From: an uncultured Lachnospiraceae bacterium
GTDB lineage: Bacteria > Bacillota > Clostridia > Lachnospirales > Lachnospiraceae
Assembly (NCBI GenBank): GCA_947037115.1
Contig: CAMQTN010000002.1
Location: 1-64,000, forward strand
DNA length: 64,000 bases
Reading direction: 5' to 3'
The position numbers were made by a program, and so were the translations under genes. The notes beneath the pieces were generated by a model that did not search any database, was not told the DNA's origin, and worked only from the letters and a program-made list of their open reading frames with translations. Each line of letters begins with the position of its first letter. The first letter of the stretch is position 1. Shown here piece by piece: positions 1 to 7,989 of the stretch.

Positions 1-28
1 TTATTCTATTATAAATATAGAAAGGGGA

Positions 29-45
29 TATAATGAATATATAAT
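29..45 (+). promoter_or_regulatory. possible -10 elements upstream of the DUF4143 ATPase gene
   Basis: The AT-rich first 50 bases contain two exact TATAAT hexamers, at 29-34 and 40-45. No convincing -35 hexamer lies 16-18 bases upstream of either one. The gene's ribosome binding site (GGAGGG at 55-60) follows. The upstream context is cut by the window edge, so this is only a candidate promoter. Confidence 0.25.
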
Positions 46-65
46 ATTCGCCATGGAGGGTTGTC

Positions 66-1283
66 ATGATTATCCGGGAACGTATTTTAAACAAAATAAG
101 GCCTTTCTATGACAGTGAACTGATTAAAGTGCTGATTGGCCTGCGGCGTTCGGGCAAATCGGTTATTCTACGGCAGATCATGGACGAGCTGGCAGAAAAC
201 GGGGTTGAGGAATCGCAGATTATTTATATAAATTTTGAGGATTTTCAGTACTCGTTTCTTGCGAATGCGGAGCGGTTTTATCAATACATCTGTGAACAGA
301 GAAAAAATGAAAAGAAATATTATCTGTTTTTTGATGAAATTCAGATGGTAAATGAATTTGAGCGTGTTATCAATTCATTCCGGGCTACATGGGATGTGAG
401 TATTTTTATTACTGGTTCCAACGGAGAATTGTTGTCGGGCGAATTGGCGACATTATTATCGGGAAGGTATGTAAGCTTTCGTGTGACACCTTTTTCTTTC
501 GGGGAATACTGTGAAATCAGACAAATCCCGGGGCCTTCGGACGAGGATCTGATAGAATACATGAACTGGGGAGGTATGCCTCAGCGGTTTTCCATGAAGG
601 GGGAAACGGAGACGAGAACTTTTTTGCAGGATTTATACAATTCCATTGTCCTGCGGGATATTGTCCAGAGAACAGGGGCGAAGGAAGTCGACCTGATCAA
701 TCGCATTATGGAATATCTGATGCTGAATCCGTCACAGACTTTTTCGGCCAAGGGAATTTTGAATTATTTTAAGAGCGTAGATCGTACGGTCAGTGCACAG
801 ACACTGTATAATTACCTTGAACATATACAGACGTCTTTGATTGTCAGTAAAGCACAGCGCTATGATATTCGCGGAAAGAAGCTTCTCACCACGCTGGACA
901 AATATTTTTTGACGGATCTGGGATTGGGGCGGATTCATAACAGCGGATATAAGCTGGAAATAGGCGCTATGCTTGAAAATATTGTGTATAATGAGCTTAG
1001 GAACCGTGATTATGAGGTGTATGTCGGAAAGATACCAAACGGAGAAGTGGACTTTGTAGCGGTAAAGGGGGATAAAAGAGAATACTATCAAGTGGCATAT
1101 TATCTAGCAGAGCAGGCTGTAATTGATAGAGAATTTGGCGCTTTTCGGGGGATCCCGGATAATTATCCAAAGTATGTGCTTTCCATGGATAAGTTTGATT
1201 TCTCGAAGGACGGGATTATCCATAAGAATGTAATAAAGTTTTTATTGGGGAATCAGGTGGGAGACAATCGACTTTGTTTGTGA
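66..1283 (+). CDS. AAA-family ATPase with C-terminal DUF4143 domain
   Basis: A 405-residue protein of the common ATP-binding AAA_14/DUF4143 family. Near the N-terminus a Walker A motif GLRRSGKS covers residues 25-32, a Walker B FFDE lies at 88-91 and a sensor-like ITGSN follows. The C-terminal third carries the DUF4143 pattern, with LENIVYNELRNRDYEV followed by GEVDFV, which resembles a PD-(D/E)XK nuclease fold. Length is normal for the family. The start is supported by GGAGGG 5 bases upstream. Cellular roles of this family are poorly defined, and members are often scattered accessory genes. Nothing ties it to polysaccharide synthesis, and the promoter of the next module overlaps its stop codon, so I regard it as an unrelated neighbour. 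Confidence 0.9.
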   Translation: MIIRERILNKIRPFYDSELIKVLIGLRRSGKSVILRQIMDELAENGVEESQIIYINFEDFQYSFLANAERFYQYICEQRKNEKKYYLFFDEIQMVNEFERVINSFRATWDVSIFITGSNGELLSGELATLLSGRYVSFRVTPFSFGEYCEIRQIPGPSDEDLIEYMNWGGMPQRFSMKGETETRTFLQDLYNSIVLRDIVQRTGAKEVDLINRIMEYLMLNPSQTFSAKGILNYFKSVDRTVSAQTLYNYLEHIQTSLIVSKAQRYDIRGKKLLTTLDKYFLTDLGLGRIHNSGYKLEIGAMLENIVYNELRNRDYEVYVGKIPNGEVDFVAVKGDKREYYQVAYYLAEQAVIDREFGAFRGIPDNYPKYVLSMDKFDFSKDGIIHKNVIKFLLGNQVGDNRLCL

Positions 1284-1289
1284 TATAAT
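1261..1289 (+). promoter_or_regulatory. promoter of polysaccharide module A
   Basis: A -35-like GAGACA (1261-1266, 4 of 6 matches) is separated by exactly 17 bases from a perfect TATAAT (1284-1289). The preceding TGA (1281-1283) makes it an extended -10 element and is also the stop codon of the ATPase gene. Transcription would begin near 1296 and give a leader of about 110 bases holding a small AGGAT/ATCCT hairpin (1296-1309) and the structured repeat at 1316-1371. It is well placed to drive the sugar transferase gene at 1406 and the long operon behind it. Confidence 0.65.
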
Positions 1290-1315
1290 CGTCGAAGGAT
1301 CAGCATCCTGCGACC

Positions 1316-1371
1316 AAAGAACTGCTTCGCAATTCTTTCCTGAAATATTTCGCCATAATGGCTTCTGAGAT
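1316..1371 (+). repeat. hairpin intergenic repeat, family R, copy 1
   Basis: The left arm AAAGAACTGC (1316-1325), loop TTC (1326-1328) and right arm GCAATTCTTT (1329-1338) form a 10-pair stem with a single mismatch. A tail follows that ends in GGCTTCTGAGAT (1360-1371). The same layout recurs near 19773-19826, 21354-21371, 38479-38530 and, more degenerately, 54861-54910. Here it lies in the 5' leader of the sugar transferase gene. Confidence 0.6.
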
Positions 1372-1405
1372 TGTGATATATTTTATCCGCAGAGAGGAAC
1401 AATAT

Positions 1406-2065
1406 ATGTATAAGAAATGTATTAAGAGATGTCTGGACTTTATACTTTCCCTGTGCGGGATTATTGTACTGAGCCCCGTTTTGGTTGTGCTTTGTATTCT
1501 GGTGCGAGTTAAGCTGGGAAGCCCGATTTTCTTTAATCAGGAGCGGCCGGGGAAGGATGAGAAGATTTTTACCCTCCATAAATTCCGCACCATGACAGAT
1601 GCACGGGATGAGAAGGGGGAGCTTTTGCCGGATGCTGTGCGGCTTACGAAGTTCGGAAAGTTTCTGCGGGCTGCGAGTCTGGACGAGCTGCCGGAGCTTT
1701 TCAATATTATAAAGGGGGATATGAGCATCATAGGGCCAAGGCCCCTGCTTGTCTCCTATCTGCCCTATTACACGGAAAGAGAACGTCTCCGGCACAGCGT
1801 GCGGCCGGGCCTGACGGGGCTTGCGCAGGTCAGCGGGCGCAATTTTCTGGATTGGGACAGGCGTTTTCAGAAGGATGTGGAGTATGTGGAACACCTGACT
1901 TTTGGCATGGATCTGAAGGTTTTGTGGATGACGGTGCAGACGGTGCTTGGACATACCGAGGAAGTGGCGGAAGATACCAACGCGGCGGAGGGGAATTTCG
2001 CGGAAATCAGAAAGAAACGGCTCGAGGAGACGGGACGCTTAGAGCAGAGTGAAAAGAACTTCTAA
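1406..2065 (+). CDS. monotopic phosphoglycosyl transferase (initiating sugar transferase, PglC-like)
   Basis: This enzyme should move a sugar-1-phosphate from a UDP-sugar to undecaprenyl phosphate on the inner face of the membrane, starting glycan assembly. The 219 residues begin with a hydrophobic re-entrant helix (about residues 11-36). The bacterial sugar transferase signatures follow: KFRTM near 59-63, the catalytic Asp-Glu pair at 93-94 in SLDELPELFN, GDMSIIGPRP and PGLTGLAQVSGR. The length matches the small PglC class and lacks the N-terminal membrane bundle of WbaP. I start at ATG 1406, behind AGAGAGG, rather than at an upstream in-frame start at 1358 with no good binding site. The tail after residue 190 is charged and variable. 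The sugar substrate cannot be read; a HexNAc derivative is plausible from the neighbours. Confidence 0.92.
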   Translation: MYKKCIKRCLDFILSLCGIIVLSPVLVVLCILVRVKLGSPIFFNQERPGKDEKIFTLHKFRTMTDARDEKGELLPDAVRLTKFGKFLRAASLDELPELFNIIKGDMSIIGPRPLLVSYLPYYTERERLRHSVRPGLTGLAQVSGRNFLDWDRRFQKDVEYVEHLTFGMDLKVLWMTVQTVLGHTEEVAEDTNAAEGNFAEIRKKRLEETGRLEQSEKNF

Positions 2066-2166
2066 AGCTCAGCAGCAGAGGCTACATCGCAAAGTCAGCA
2101 TAGCTGACTTGGAAGTTCTATGTTTCACTCGGGAGAATGCTTGAAAAGCAGCATTCTCCGCACTGT
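2047..2166 (+). repeat. multi-hairpin intergenic repeat, family H, copy 1
   Basis: An outer stem pairs GAGTGAAAAGAACTTC (2047-2062, inside the end of the preceding gene) with 2112-2130: 16 pairs with a 3-base bulge. It encloses a perfect 8-pair hairpin AAGTCAGC/GCTGACTT (2092-2110). A third hairpin follows directly, GGAGAATGC (2132-2140) with GCATTCTCC (2151-2159), then GCACTG. The arrangement recurs at 8910-9003, and the last hairpin again at 26539-26570. It fills the whole gap before the ATP-grasp gene and has no T-run after it, so it is not a standard terminator. Confidence 0.65.
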
Positions 2167-2183
2167 GATGTCATGGAGGTAGT

Positions 2184-3167
2184 ATGAATATTTTGATTTT
2201 GAGTGCGGGCACCCGCGATAAGGTGGTGCAGTATTTTAAGAAGGAGCTTGCGGGCAGGGGCAGGGTGATTGCCACGGACTGTTCCAATCTGGCGCCGGCG
2301 GTGTATGAGGCGGACGCCTTCTATCTGGTGCCCCGGATTACGGAGCCGGGATATCTGGACAGGATATTGGATATCTGTGAAAAAGAAAAAATAACGGGCG
2401 TTTTTTCTTTGATCGATCCTGAGCTGTCTCTTCTGGCAAAGGAGCGGGAGCGGTTTCTTGCGGTGGGTACAACACCCATTGTTTCCGGGTATGATATGGT
2501 GGAAACCTGTTTTGATAAATACAGAATGTTTGAACTGCTACAGAAAATGCAGATTCCAACTGCAAAGTGCTATGCGGATAAAGATGCATTTTATCGGGCG
2601 AATGAGGCGGGAGAAATCGATTATCCCGTGTTTGTGAAACCTGTGCGGGGGAGCGCCAGCATCCATATCAACAAAGTGGGCAGCAGGCAGGAGATTGACG
2701 TGCTCTGTGATCTCTATGAGGATCTGATGATTCAGGAGTATATGGACGGCACGGAGTTCGGCGCGGACGTGTATGTGGATATGCTTTCGGGGAAATGCAC
2801 GGACATATTTGTGAAGAAGAAGATTAAGATGCGGGCGGGAGAGACGGATAAGTCTGTTTCTTATAAAGATGAAAAACTCTTTTCGCTGATACAGGACTTT
2901 GCGGAAAAATGCGGCTTCCGCGGTATGATAGATATTGATATTTTTCAGATAGACGGCGTTTATTACATCTCAGAGGTCAATCCCCGTTTCGGGGGAGGCT
3001 ATCCCCATGCCTACGCCTGCGGCGTGAATATGCCCGCGGCGGTGATCCGCAACCTGGCCGGGCAGGAGAACGAAGTGCGGATCGGCGCTTATGGGGAAGG
3101 CATATGCATGATGAAGTACAATGAGGTGATGATACGGGATATGCAGGGCGAGGAGATCGTGCCGTAA
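2184..3167 (+). CDS. ATP-grasp family enzyme (carboxylate-amine ligase type)
   Basis: A 327-residue ATP-grasp protein resembling carbamoyl-phosphate synthase large-chain domains. Residues 1-95 look like the N-terminal PreATP-grasp fold. The ATP-grasp core follows, with FVKPVRGSASIH (lysine and glycine-rich loop), MIQEYMDGTEFGADVYVD and, near the C-terminus, the metal-binding EVNPRFGGGYPHA. These ligases activate a carboxylate as acyl phosphate and join it to an amine or other nucleophile. In a glycan locus that also makes a uronic acid, an attractive substrate is a sugar carboxylate or an amino acid for a sugar amine, but the sequence does not say which. Start at ATG 2184 behind TGGAGG, directly after the hairpin repeat. 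Confidence 0.85.
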   Translation: MNILILSAGTRDKVVQYFKKELAGRGRVIATDCSNLAPAVYEADAFYLVPRITEPGYLDRILDICEKEKITGVFSLIDPELSLLAKERERFLAVGTTPIVSGYDMVETCFDKYRMFELLQKMQIPTAKCYADKDAFYRANEAGEIDYPVFVKPVRGSASIHINKVGSRQEIDVLCDLYEDLMIQEYMDGTEFGADVYVDMLSGKCTDIFVKKKIKMRAGETDKSVSYKDEKLFSLIQDFAEKCGFRGMIDIDIFQIDGVYYISEVNPRFGGGYPHAYACGVNMPAAVIRNLAGQENEVRIGAYGEGICMMKYNEVMIRDMQGEEIVP

Positions 3168-3183
3168 AGCGGAGAAAACAATT

Positions 3184-4269
3184 ATGGATAAAATATTGGT
3201 TCTGACAAATTCCTCCGGCGGTCTGTATGACTTTCGGGGTGAGTTTGTAGAAGAGCTGTGTAAAAAATACGAAGTGTATGTGAGTATGCCGGACGATGTG
3301 AAAGAGAAAGAGCTCGCGGCTCTGGGATGCCGGATCATCAAAACGCCGATCAACCGCAGGGGAATCAATCCGCTTGAGGACTTGAAGTTATGCCGCGCTT
3401 ACGGTAAAATAATGAAAGAATTGCGGCCATCGCTGGTGGTGACTTACACGATCAAGCCCAATATTTACGGCGGTTTTGCGGCGGCTGTGAAAAAAATCCC
3501 CTGCATCGCCACGATTACGGGGCTTGGCGGAGCCTTTGACAGGACCGGCCCGCTGTTAAAACTGATTGTTACGATGTATCGTATGGGTTTGAAACGTGCA
3601 GCCTGCGTGTTTTTCCAGAATGAGGAGAACAGGGGTATCTTTCAGGACATGGGCATTACGGCGAAAAAGACACGGATGGTCATGGGTTCCGGGGTGAATC
3701 TGGAAAAGCATAGATATGAACCTTACCCCGAGAGGGAAGAAACCCACTTTCTTTTTGTGGGACGAGTCATGAAGGAGCGGGGCATCCTGGAGTATATTGA
3801 GGCGGCCAGACAGCTTCACAGTGATAAGGTGTTTTTCGACATTATGGGCTACTGTGACGAGGATTATCAGGAGCTTCTGGACAGTCTGGAAAAAGAGGGC
3901 GTGGTAAGGCAGATCGGCTTTCACACACAGGTACATACCTTTCTGGCGGCGGCCGACGCCATTGTGGTGGCCTCTTTTCACGAGGGCATGTCCAATGCCC
4001 TGATCGAGGGTGCGGCCACAGGAAGGCCCGTCATTGCATCAGATATCAGCGGATGCCGGGAGGCCTTTGAGGAGGGTGTGACGGGGCTTGGTTTTACGCC
4101 TGGAAAGGCGGAGGAGCTGATAAGGGCCATGAATCAATTCCTTTCTTTACCGAGAGAGGAGCGGGCGGACATGGGGCGGCGCGGCAGGCAGAAGATGGAA
4201 CGGGAATTTGACCGTAAACTTGTGACTGCGGCTTATATGGATGAGGTGGCAGGTATTCTTCATCAATAA
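3184..4269 (+). CDS. GT4 glycosyltransferase, PglA/CapM-like
   Basis: A 361-residue GT-B fold retaining glycosyltransferase, cytoplasmic and probably membrane-associated. The N-terminal half carries a segment typical of the PglA/WbnH/CapM group: TYTIKPNIYGGFAAA, then TITGLGGAF. Members of that group often add the second sugar to an undecaprenyl-linked HexNAc. The C-terminal nucleotide-sugar domain has LFVGRVMKERG and the E-x7-E motif FHEGMSNALIEG (Glu267 and Glu275). It lies 16 bases after the ATP-grasp gene and close behind the initiating transferase, so it is a good candidate for the second assembly step. Donor and linkage are unknown. Confidence 0.85.
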   Translation: MDKILVLTNSSGGLYDFRGEFVEELCKKYEVYVSMPDDVKEKELAALGCRIIKTPINRRGINPLEDLKLCRAYGKIMKELRPSLVVTYTIKPNIYGGFAAAVKKIPCIATITGLGGAFDRTGPLLKLIVTMYRMGLKRAACVFFQNEENRGIFQDMGITAKKTRMVMGSGVNLEKHRYEPYPEREETHFLFVGRVMKERGILEYIEAARQLHSDKVFFDIMGYCDEDYQELLDSLEKEGVVRQIGFHTQVHTFLAAADAIVVASFHEGMSNALIEGAATGRPVIASDISGCREAFEEGVTGLGFTPGKAEELIRAMNQFLSLPREERADMGRRGRQKMEREFDRKLVTAAYMDEVAGILHQ

Positions 4270-4296
4270 AAAAGGATAAAAGGAGAACAGAAAGAA

Positions 4297-5613
4297 ATGG
4301 GTTTATATGAGAGACTGGTAAGCGGGGAGGAAAAGCTTTCTCTGGTCGGGCTTGGCTATGTGGGCATGCCGATCGCGGTGGCCTTTGCGAAGAAGATAAA
4401 AGTGGTGGGTTTCGACTTGAATGAGGAGAAAATCGCCCTCTATCAAAGCGGCGTTGATCCCACAAATGAAGTGGGAAATGAAGTGATCCGCGACACGAAG
4501 GTAGATTTCACGGCAGACCCTGCCAGACTGAAAGAGGCGAAATTCCATATTGTGGCGGTGCCCACTCCCGTCAATGACGATCACACGCCGGATCTGTCTC
4601 CCGTGGAGGGAGCGAGCCGTATTCTTGGGCAGAATCTGACAAAGGGTTCCGTGGTGGTGTTTGAGTCTACCGTGTATCCCGGTGTGACTGAGGACATCTG
4701 TGTGCCGATTCTGGAGCGGGAGTCCGGGTTAAAATGCGGTGTGGATTTCAAAATCGGATACTCTCCCGAGCGTATTAATCCGGGAGATAAGGTACATAGG
4801 CTGGAGACTATCACAAAGATCGTGTCAGGTATGGATGAGGAGACGCTGGATACGGTCGCGAAGGTCTATGAGCTGGTGGTTGATGCAGGCGTCTACCGCG
4901 CCGAGTCCATCAAGGTGGCGGAGGCGGCCAAGGTGATAGAGAACAGCCAGAGAGATATCAACATTGCTTTCATGAATGAGCTTTCCATGATTTTTCATAA
5001 GATGGGAATTGACACGAAAGCCGTGCTGGAGGCGGCGGGGACGAAGTGGAATTTCCTGAAATTCATGCCGGGCCTGGTGGGAGGCCACTGTATCGGTGTG
5101 GATCCGTATTATCTGACCTACAAGGCGGAGGAGCTGGGTTACCACTCCCAGATCATCCTTTCCGGCAGACGGATCAACGACGATATGGGTAAATATGTGG
5201 CGGAGAGTCTGGTCAAGGATCTGATCCGGGCGAATATTCCCGTCAAACATGCTAAGGTGGCGATTTTGGGCTTTACCTTCAAGGAAAACTGCCCGGATAC
5301 CAGAAATACGAAGGTGATAGACATTTACCGGGAGCTGGGAGAATATGGGATTGTTCCCATGGTGGTTGACCCCGCGGCAGATGCTTCTGAGGCGAAGCGG
5401 CTTTATGGGATTACGTTCCAGACTATGGATGATATCAAGGATGTGGATGCCCTGATTGTGGCGGTGGCGCATGAACAGTTCTTAAGCCTCGACAGGGAGA
5501 AAATTTCCTCCTTCTATAATCCGGCGCATAAGAGGAAGGTGCTGATGGATCTGAAGGGTATATTGAACCGCAAAGAATATCTGACAGAGGATTATCTGTA
5601 TTGGAGATTGTAG
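4297..5613 (+). CDS. UDP-N-acetylhexosamine 6-dehydrogenase (WbpO/TviB-like)
   Basis: A nucleotide sugar dehydrogenase of 438 residues that oxidises C6 of a UDP-sugar to a carboxylate with two NAD+. The N-terminal Rossmann motif is VGLGYVGMP, followed by VAVPTPV and FESTVYPG. The catalytic cysteine is Cys265 in GGHCIGVDPYYL, and the C-terminal UDP-binding domain includes GFTFKENCPDTRN. The sequence style (PDLSPVEGASR, WNFLKFMPGLVGGH) fits the WbpO/TviB group, which act on UDP-GlcNAc or UDP-GalNAc, better than UDP-glucose dehydrogenase. Together with the 4-epimerase at 6972 it should supply UDP-GalNAcA or a related uronic acid. An AGGAG site lies 12-16 bases upstream of the start. Confidence 0.9.
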   Translation: MGLYERLVSGEEKLSLVGLGYVGMPIAVAFAKKIKVVGFDLNEEKIALYQSGVDPTNEVGNEVIRDTKVDFTADPARLKEAKFHIVAVPTPVNDDHTPDLSPVEGASRILGQNLTKGSVVVFESTVYPGVTEDICVPILERESGLKCGVDFKIGYSPERINPGDKVHRLETITKIVSGMDEETLDTVAKVYELVVDAGVYRAESIKVAEAAKVIENSQRDINIAFMNELSMIFHKMGIDTKAVLEAAGTKWNFLKFMPGLVGGHCIGVDPYYLTYKAEELGYHSQIILSGRRINDDMGKYVAESLVKDLIRANIPVKHAKVAILGFTFKENCPDTRNTKVIDIYRELGEYGIVPMVVDPAADASEAKRLYGITFQTMDDIKDVDALIVAVAHEQFLSLDREKISSFYNPAHKRKVLMDLKGILNRKEYLTEDYLYWRL

Positions 5614-6956
5614 GATTGAATAGAGACAAAAAGAGAGCTCTGTGTCTTCTCGCAGGGCTTCTTGCCTTTTTTCTGGGACTGCTTGCAGTCGGCGGCGTCG
5701 GCGTCTATAATGATTCCGAGCAGTATATCACCATGCACATCCACAGGGAACCGCTCTATCCGCTCTATCTGGCGGCTTTTCGGACGGTTTTCGGGGAGGG
5801 GTATCTTGTGCCGGCGATGGCCGGCCAGGGGATTCTCACGGCACTTGGGATTACGGCGCTCACGGAATATTTGGCCGGGCGGTTTGGGCTCAGACTGTGG
5901 GAGGAGCTTTTGGTGGCAGCTTTGCAGCTGGCGCCGCATCTGATTACGCGGTATGTGTCGGCTCTGCATATTTTTCTTGAAAATTCAGTGATGAGCGAGG
6001 CTCTCTGTATTCCGCTGTTTACTTTTTTCCTGTATTTTCTCCTGCGAATGCTCTTTGAGGGCAGGTGGCGGGACGTCTGGCTTGCACTGCTTTTTTCTTA
6101 CCTTCTGTCCATGACCAGAGGACAGATGATGACCACGATTCTCCTGTGGGCGTTTCTCTGTTTTGTGCGCCTGATTGTATATAAAAAATACCGAGTGTTA
6201 TTTATTCCCGTAGCGGCGCTGGTTCTGACTTTTCTTCTGCGGGATCTGACGGTGCATGTTTACAATTATGCCGTCACCGGTTACTTTATGGGCAACACTT
6301 ACGGGCAGGTCAACACCCTGACCAACGTGATGTATGCCTGCGACGAGGAGGACCGGGCCGTCTTTGAGGAAGGGAGTCTGGAACAGGTCTTTTTTGATCG
6401 GTTTTACGAGGAGGCACAGGAGCGGGGGCTGAATTATAAATTTGGCGGTGACAGCTTTGCGGAGCGCGCCTCCTATCTGGAGGATAACCATGACATCCTC
6501 AAATTCCAGATTCTGGAGGCGGATCTGTCGGCTTACTATTTTAGTCTGGGCGAAGTGGATTACTATGAACAGAGCAGTATGTCAGACGATATGGCGGGAA
6601 AAATGATAAAAAAGCTTTTGCCGGCATGCTTTGGGCAGTGGCTGTACGATTACATTCTGTTGTGCCGGAACGGATTTGTCAGAAGTATTGCGGTGGTGCA
6701 TCCTCTGATCAACCCCGTGGCTTTTCTGCTCTATCTGTTGGCGGCGGGCTTGGCGCTCTGGCAGGCTTTTGTAAAAAAGCGGTATCCGGCGGCGGTCGTC
6801 ATGGGGACGGCGCTACTGTTCATCACGGCGAACGTGTGTGCCACGTCGATTACGATCATGTGCCTTTCACGCTATATGATATACGGGTTTTCTTTGTTTT
6901 ATATTGCGTTGTTTTTACTGCTGAGGGAGTTGCTTAAGAATCACGCTGATTTTTAA
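5601..6956 (+). CDS. multi-pass membrane protein, GT-C-like glycosyltransferase candidate
   Basis: A 451-residue integral membrane protein with many hydrophobic segments from residue 12 to the end. Soon after the first segment it has VYNDSEQYITMH, followed by EPLYPLYLAAFR. The similar protein at 61757 has LFDDSGSYM then PAYPIFLLVN in the same place. An acidic motif in the first outer loop is typical of GT-C enzymes that use polyprenyl-phosphate sugars, so a role in periplasmic-side glycosylation is inferred. No named family is certain. The TTG start at 5601 overlaps the dehydrogenase gene by 13 bases; a second TTG at 5616 just past that stop is equally possible. A long hydrophilic loop lies near residues 230-320. 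Confidence 0.75.
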   Translation: MEIVGLNRDKKRALCLLAGLLAFFLGLLAVGGVGVYNDSEQYITMHIHREPLYPLYLAAFRTVFGEGYLVPAMAGQGILTALGITALTEYLAGRFGLRLWEELLVAALQLAPHLITRYVSALHIFLENSVMSEALCIPLFTFFLYFLLRMLFEGRWRDVWLALLFSYLLSMTRGQMMTTILLWAFLCFVRLIVYKKYRVLFIPVAALVLTFLLRDLTVHVYNYAVTGYFMGNTYGQVNTLTNVMYACDEEDRAVFEEGSLEQVFFDRFYEEAQERGLNYKFGGDSFAERASYLEDNHDILKFQILEADLSAYYFSLGEVDYYEQSSMSDDMAGKMIKKLLPACFGQWLYDYILLCRNGFVRSIAVVHPLINPVAFLLYLLAAGLALWQAFVKKRYPAAVVMGTALLFITANVCATSITIMCLSRYMIYGFSLFYIALFLLLRELLKNHADF

Positions 6957-6971
6957 AATGGAGGTATTTTC

Positions 6972-7949
6972 ATGAGCTATCAGGATATTCAGTTTGAAAA
7001 AGGAACGGTGTTTCTGGTGACGGGCGGTGCTGGCTTCATCGGCTCGAATCTGTGTGAGGCGCTGCTGGACATGGGATGTACCGTGCGCTGTCTGGATGAT
7101 CTGTCCACCGGTAAATATGAGAATATTGAGCCTTTTATGGAAAGGGGAGCCTTTACCTTCATCAAAGGGGATATACGGGATCTGGAAACCTGTAAAAAAG
7201 CGGCCGAAGGGGCGGATTATGTGCTGCACCAGGCGGCCTGGGGAAGTGTTCCCAGAAGCATTGAGATGCCGCTTCTGTATGAGGAAATTAATATCCGGGG
7301 CACACTGAATATGATGGAGGCGGCGCATGTGTGCGGCGTGAAAAAATTTGTCTATGCTTCCAGCTCTTCCGTTTACGGGGACTCCACGGAGCTCCCGAAG
7401 AGAGAGGGGCATGAGGGAAGGGTGATCTCCCCCTATGCGCTGACAAAGAAGACGGACGAGGAGTACGGACGGCTCTATAAGGAGTTATACGGGCTTGACA
7501 CTTATGGAATGCGGTATTTCAATGTGTTTGGCCGCAGACAGGATCCCGACGGCATGTATGCGGCGGTAATCCCGAAGTTTATCAAGCAGCTGCTGCACGG
7601 GGAAGTACCCACCATCAACGGGGACGGGAAACAGTCAAGGGACTTCACTTACATCGATAATGTGATTGAGGCTAATCTGCGCGCCTGCATGGCAGACAGC
7701 GATGCGGCCGGGGAGGCCTTCAACATCGGTGCGGGCGGACGGCTTTATCTGATTGATATGTATGACCAGCTCTGCCAGGCGCTTGGCGTGAATGTCACAC
7801 CAAATTTTGGCCCGCCAAGGAGGGGGGATGTGCGGGATTCCAACGCGGATATCAGCAAGGCGAGAAAGCTTTTGGGATATGACCCTTCCTACGATTTTGC
7901 GCGGGGGATCTCGCTCGCAATTGACTGGTATAAGGAATACTTGAAGTAA
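6972..7949 (+). CDS. UDP-N-acetylhexosamine C4-epimerase (WbpP/TviC-like SDR)
   Basis: An extended short-chain dehydrogenase of 325 residues. The NAD-binding GGAGFIG is at 18-24, the catalytic pair is Tyr155 and Lys159 in SPYALTKK, and the active-site serine lies in YASSSSVYGDS. Typical WbpP/TviC features follow: RYFNVFGRRQDPDG, then GDGKQSRDFTYIDNVIEAN. These enzymes interconvert UDP-GlcNAc/UDP-GalNAc or their uronic acids. The pairing with the WbpO/TviB-like dehydrogenase at 4297 repeats the gene combination that makes UDP-GalNAcA in Vi antigen and Pseudomonas O6 loci. It sits 15 bases after the membrane protein gene with GGAGG upstream. Confidence 0.9.
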   Translation: MSYQDIQFEKGTVFLVTGGAGFIGSNLCEALLDMGCTVRCLDDLSTGKYENIEPFMERGAFTFIKGDIRDLETCKKAAEGADYVLHQAAWGSVPRSIEMPLLYEEINIRGTLNMMEAAHVCGVKKFVYASSSSVYGDSTELPKREGHEGRVISPYALTKKTDEEYGRLYKELYGLDTYGMRYFNVFGRRQDPDGMYAAVIPKFIKQLLHGEVPTINGDGKQSRDFTYIDNVIEANLRACMADSDAAGEAFNIGAGGRLYLIDMYDQLCQALGVNVTPNFGPPRRGDVRDSNADISKARKLLGYDPSYDFARGISLAIDWYKEYLK

Positions 7950-7989
7950 AATATACAATATGCGATGAAAGAGTAAGGATGGGAGAGCT

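Noticed and set aside
2132..2160. Intrinsic terminator after the first sugar transferase
   Set aside because: The hairpin is strong but no T-run follows; it ends in CGCACTGTGATG and is part of the family H repeat.
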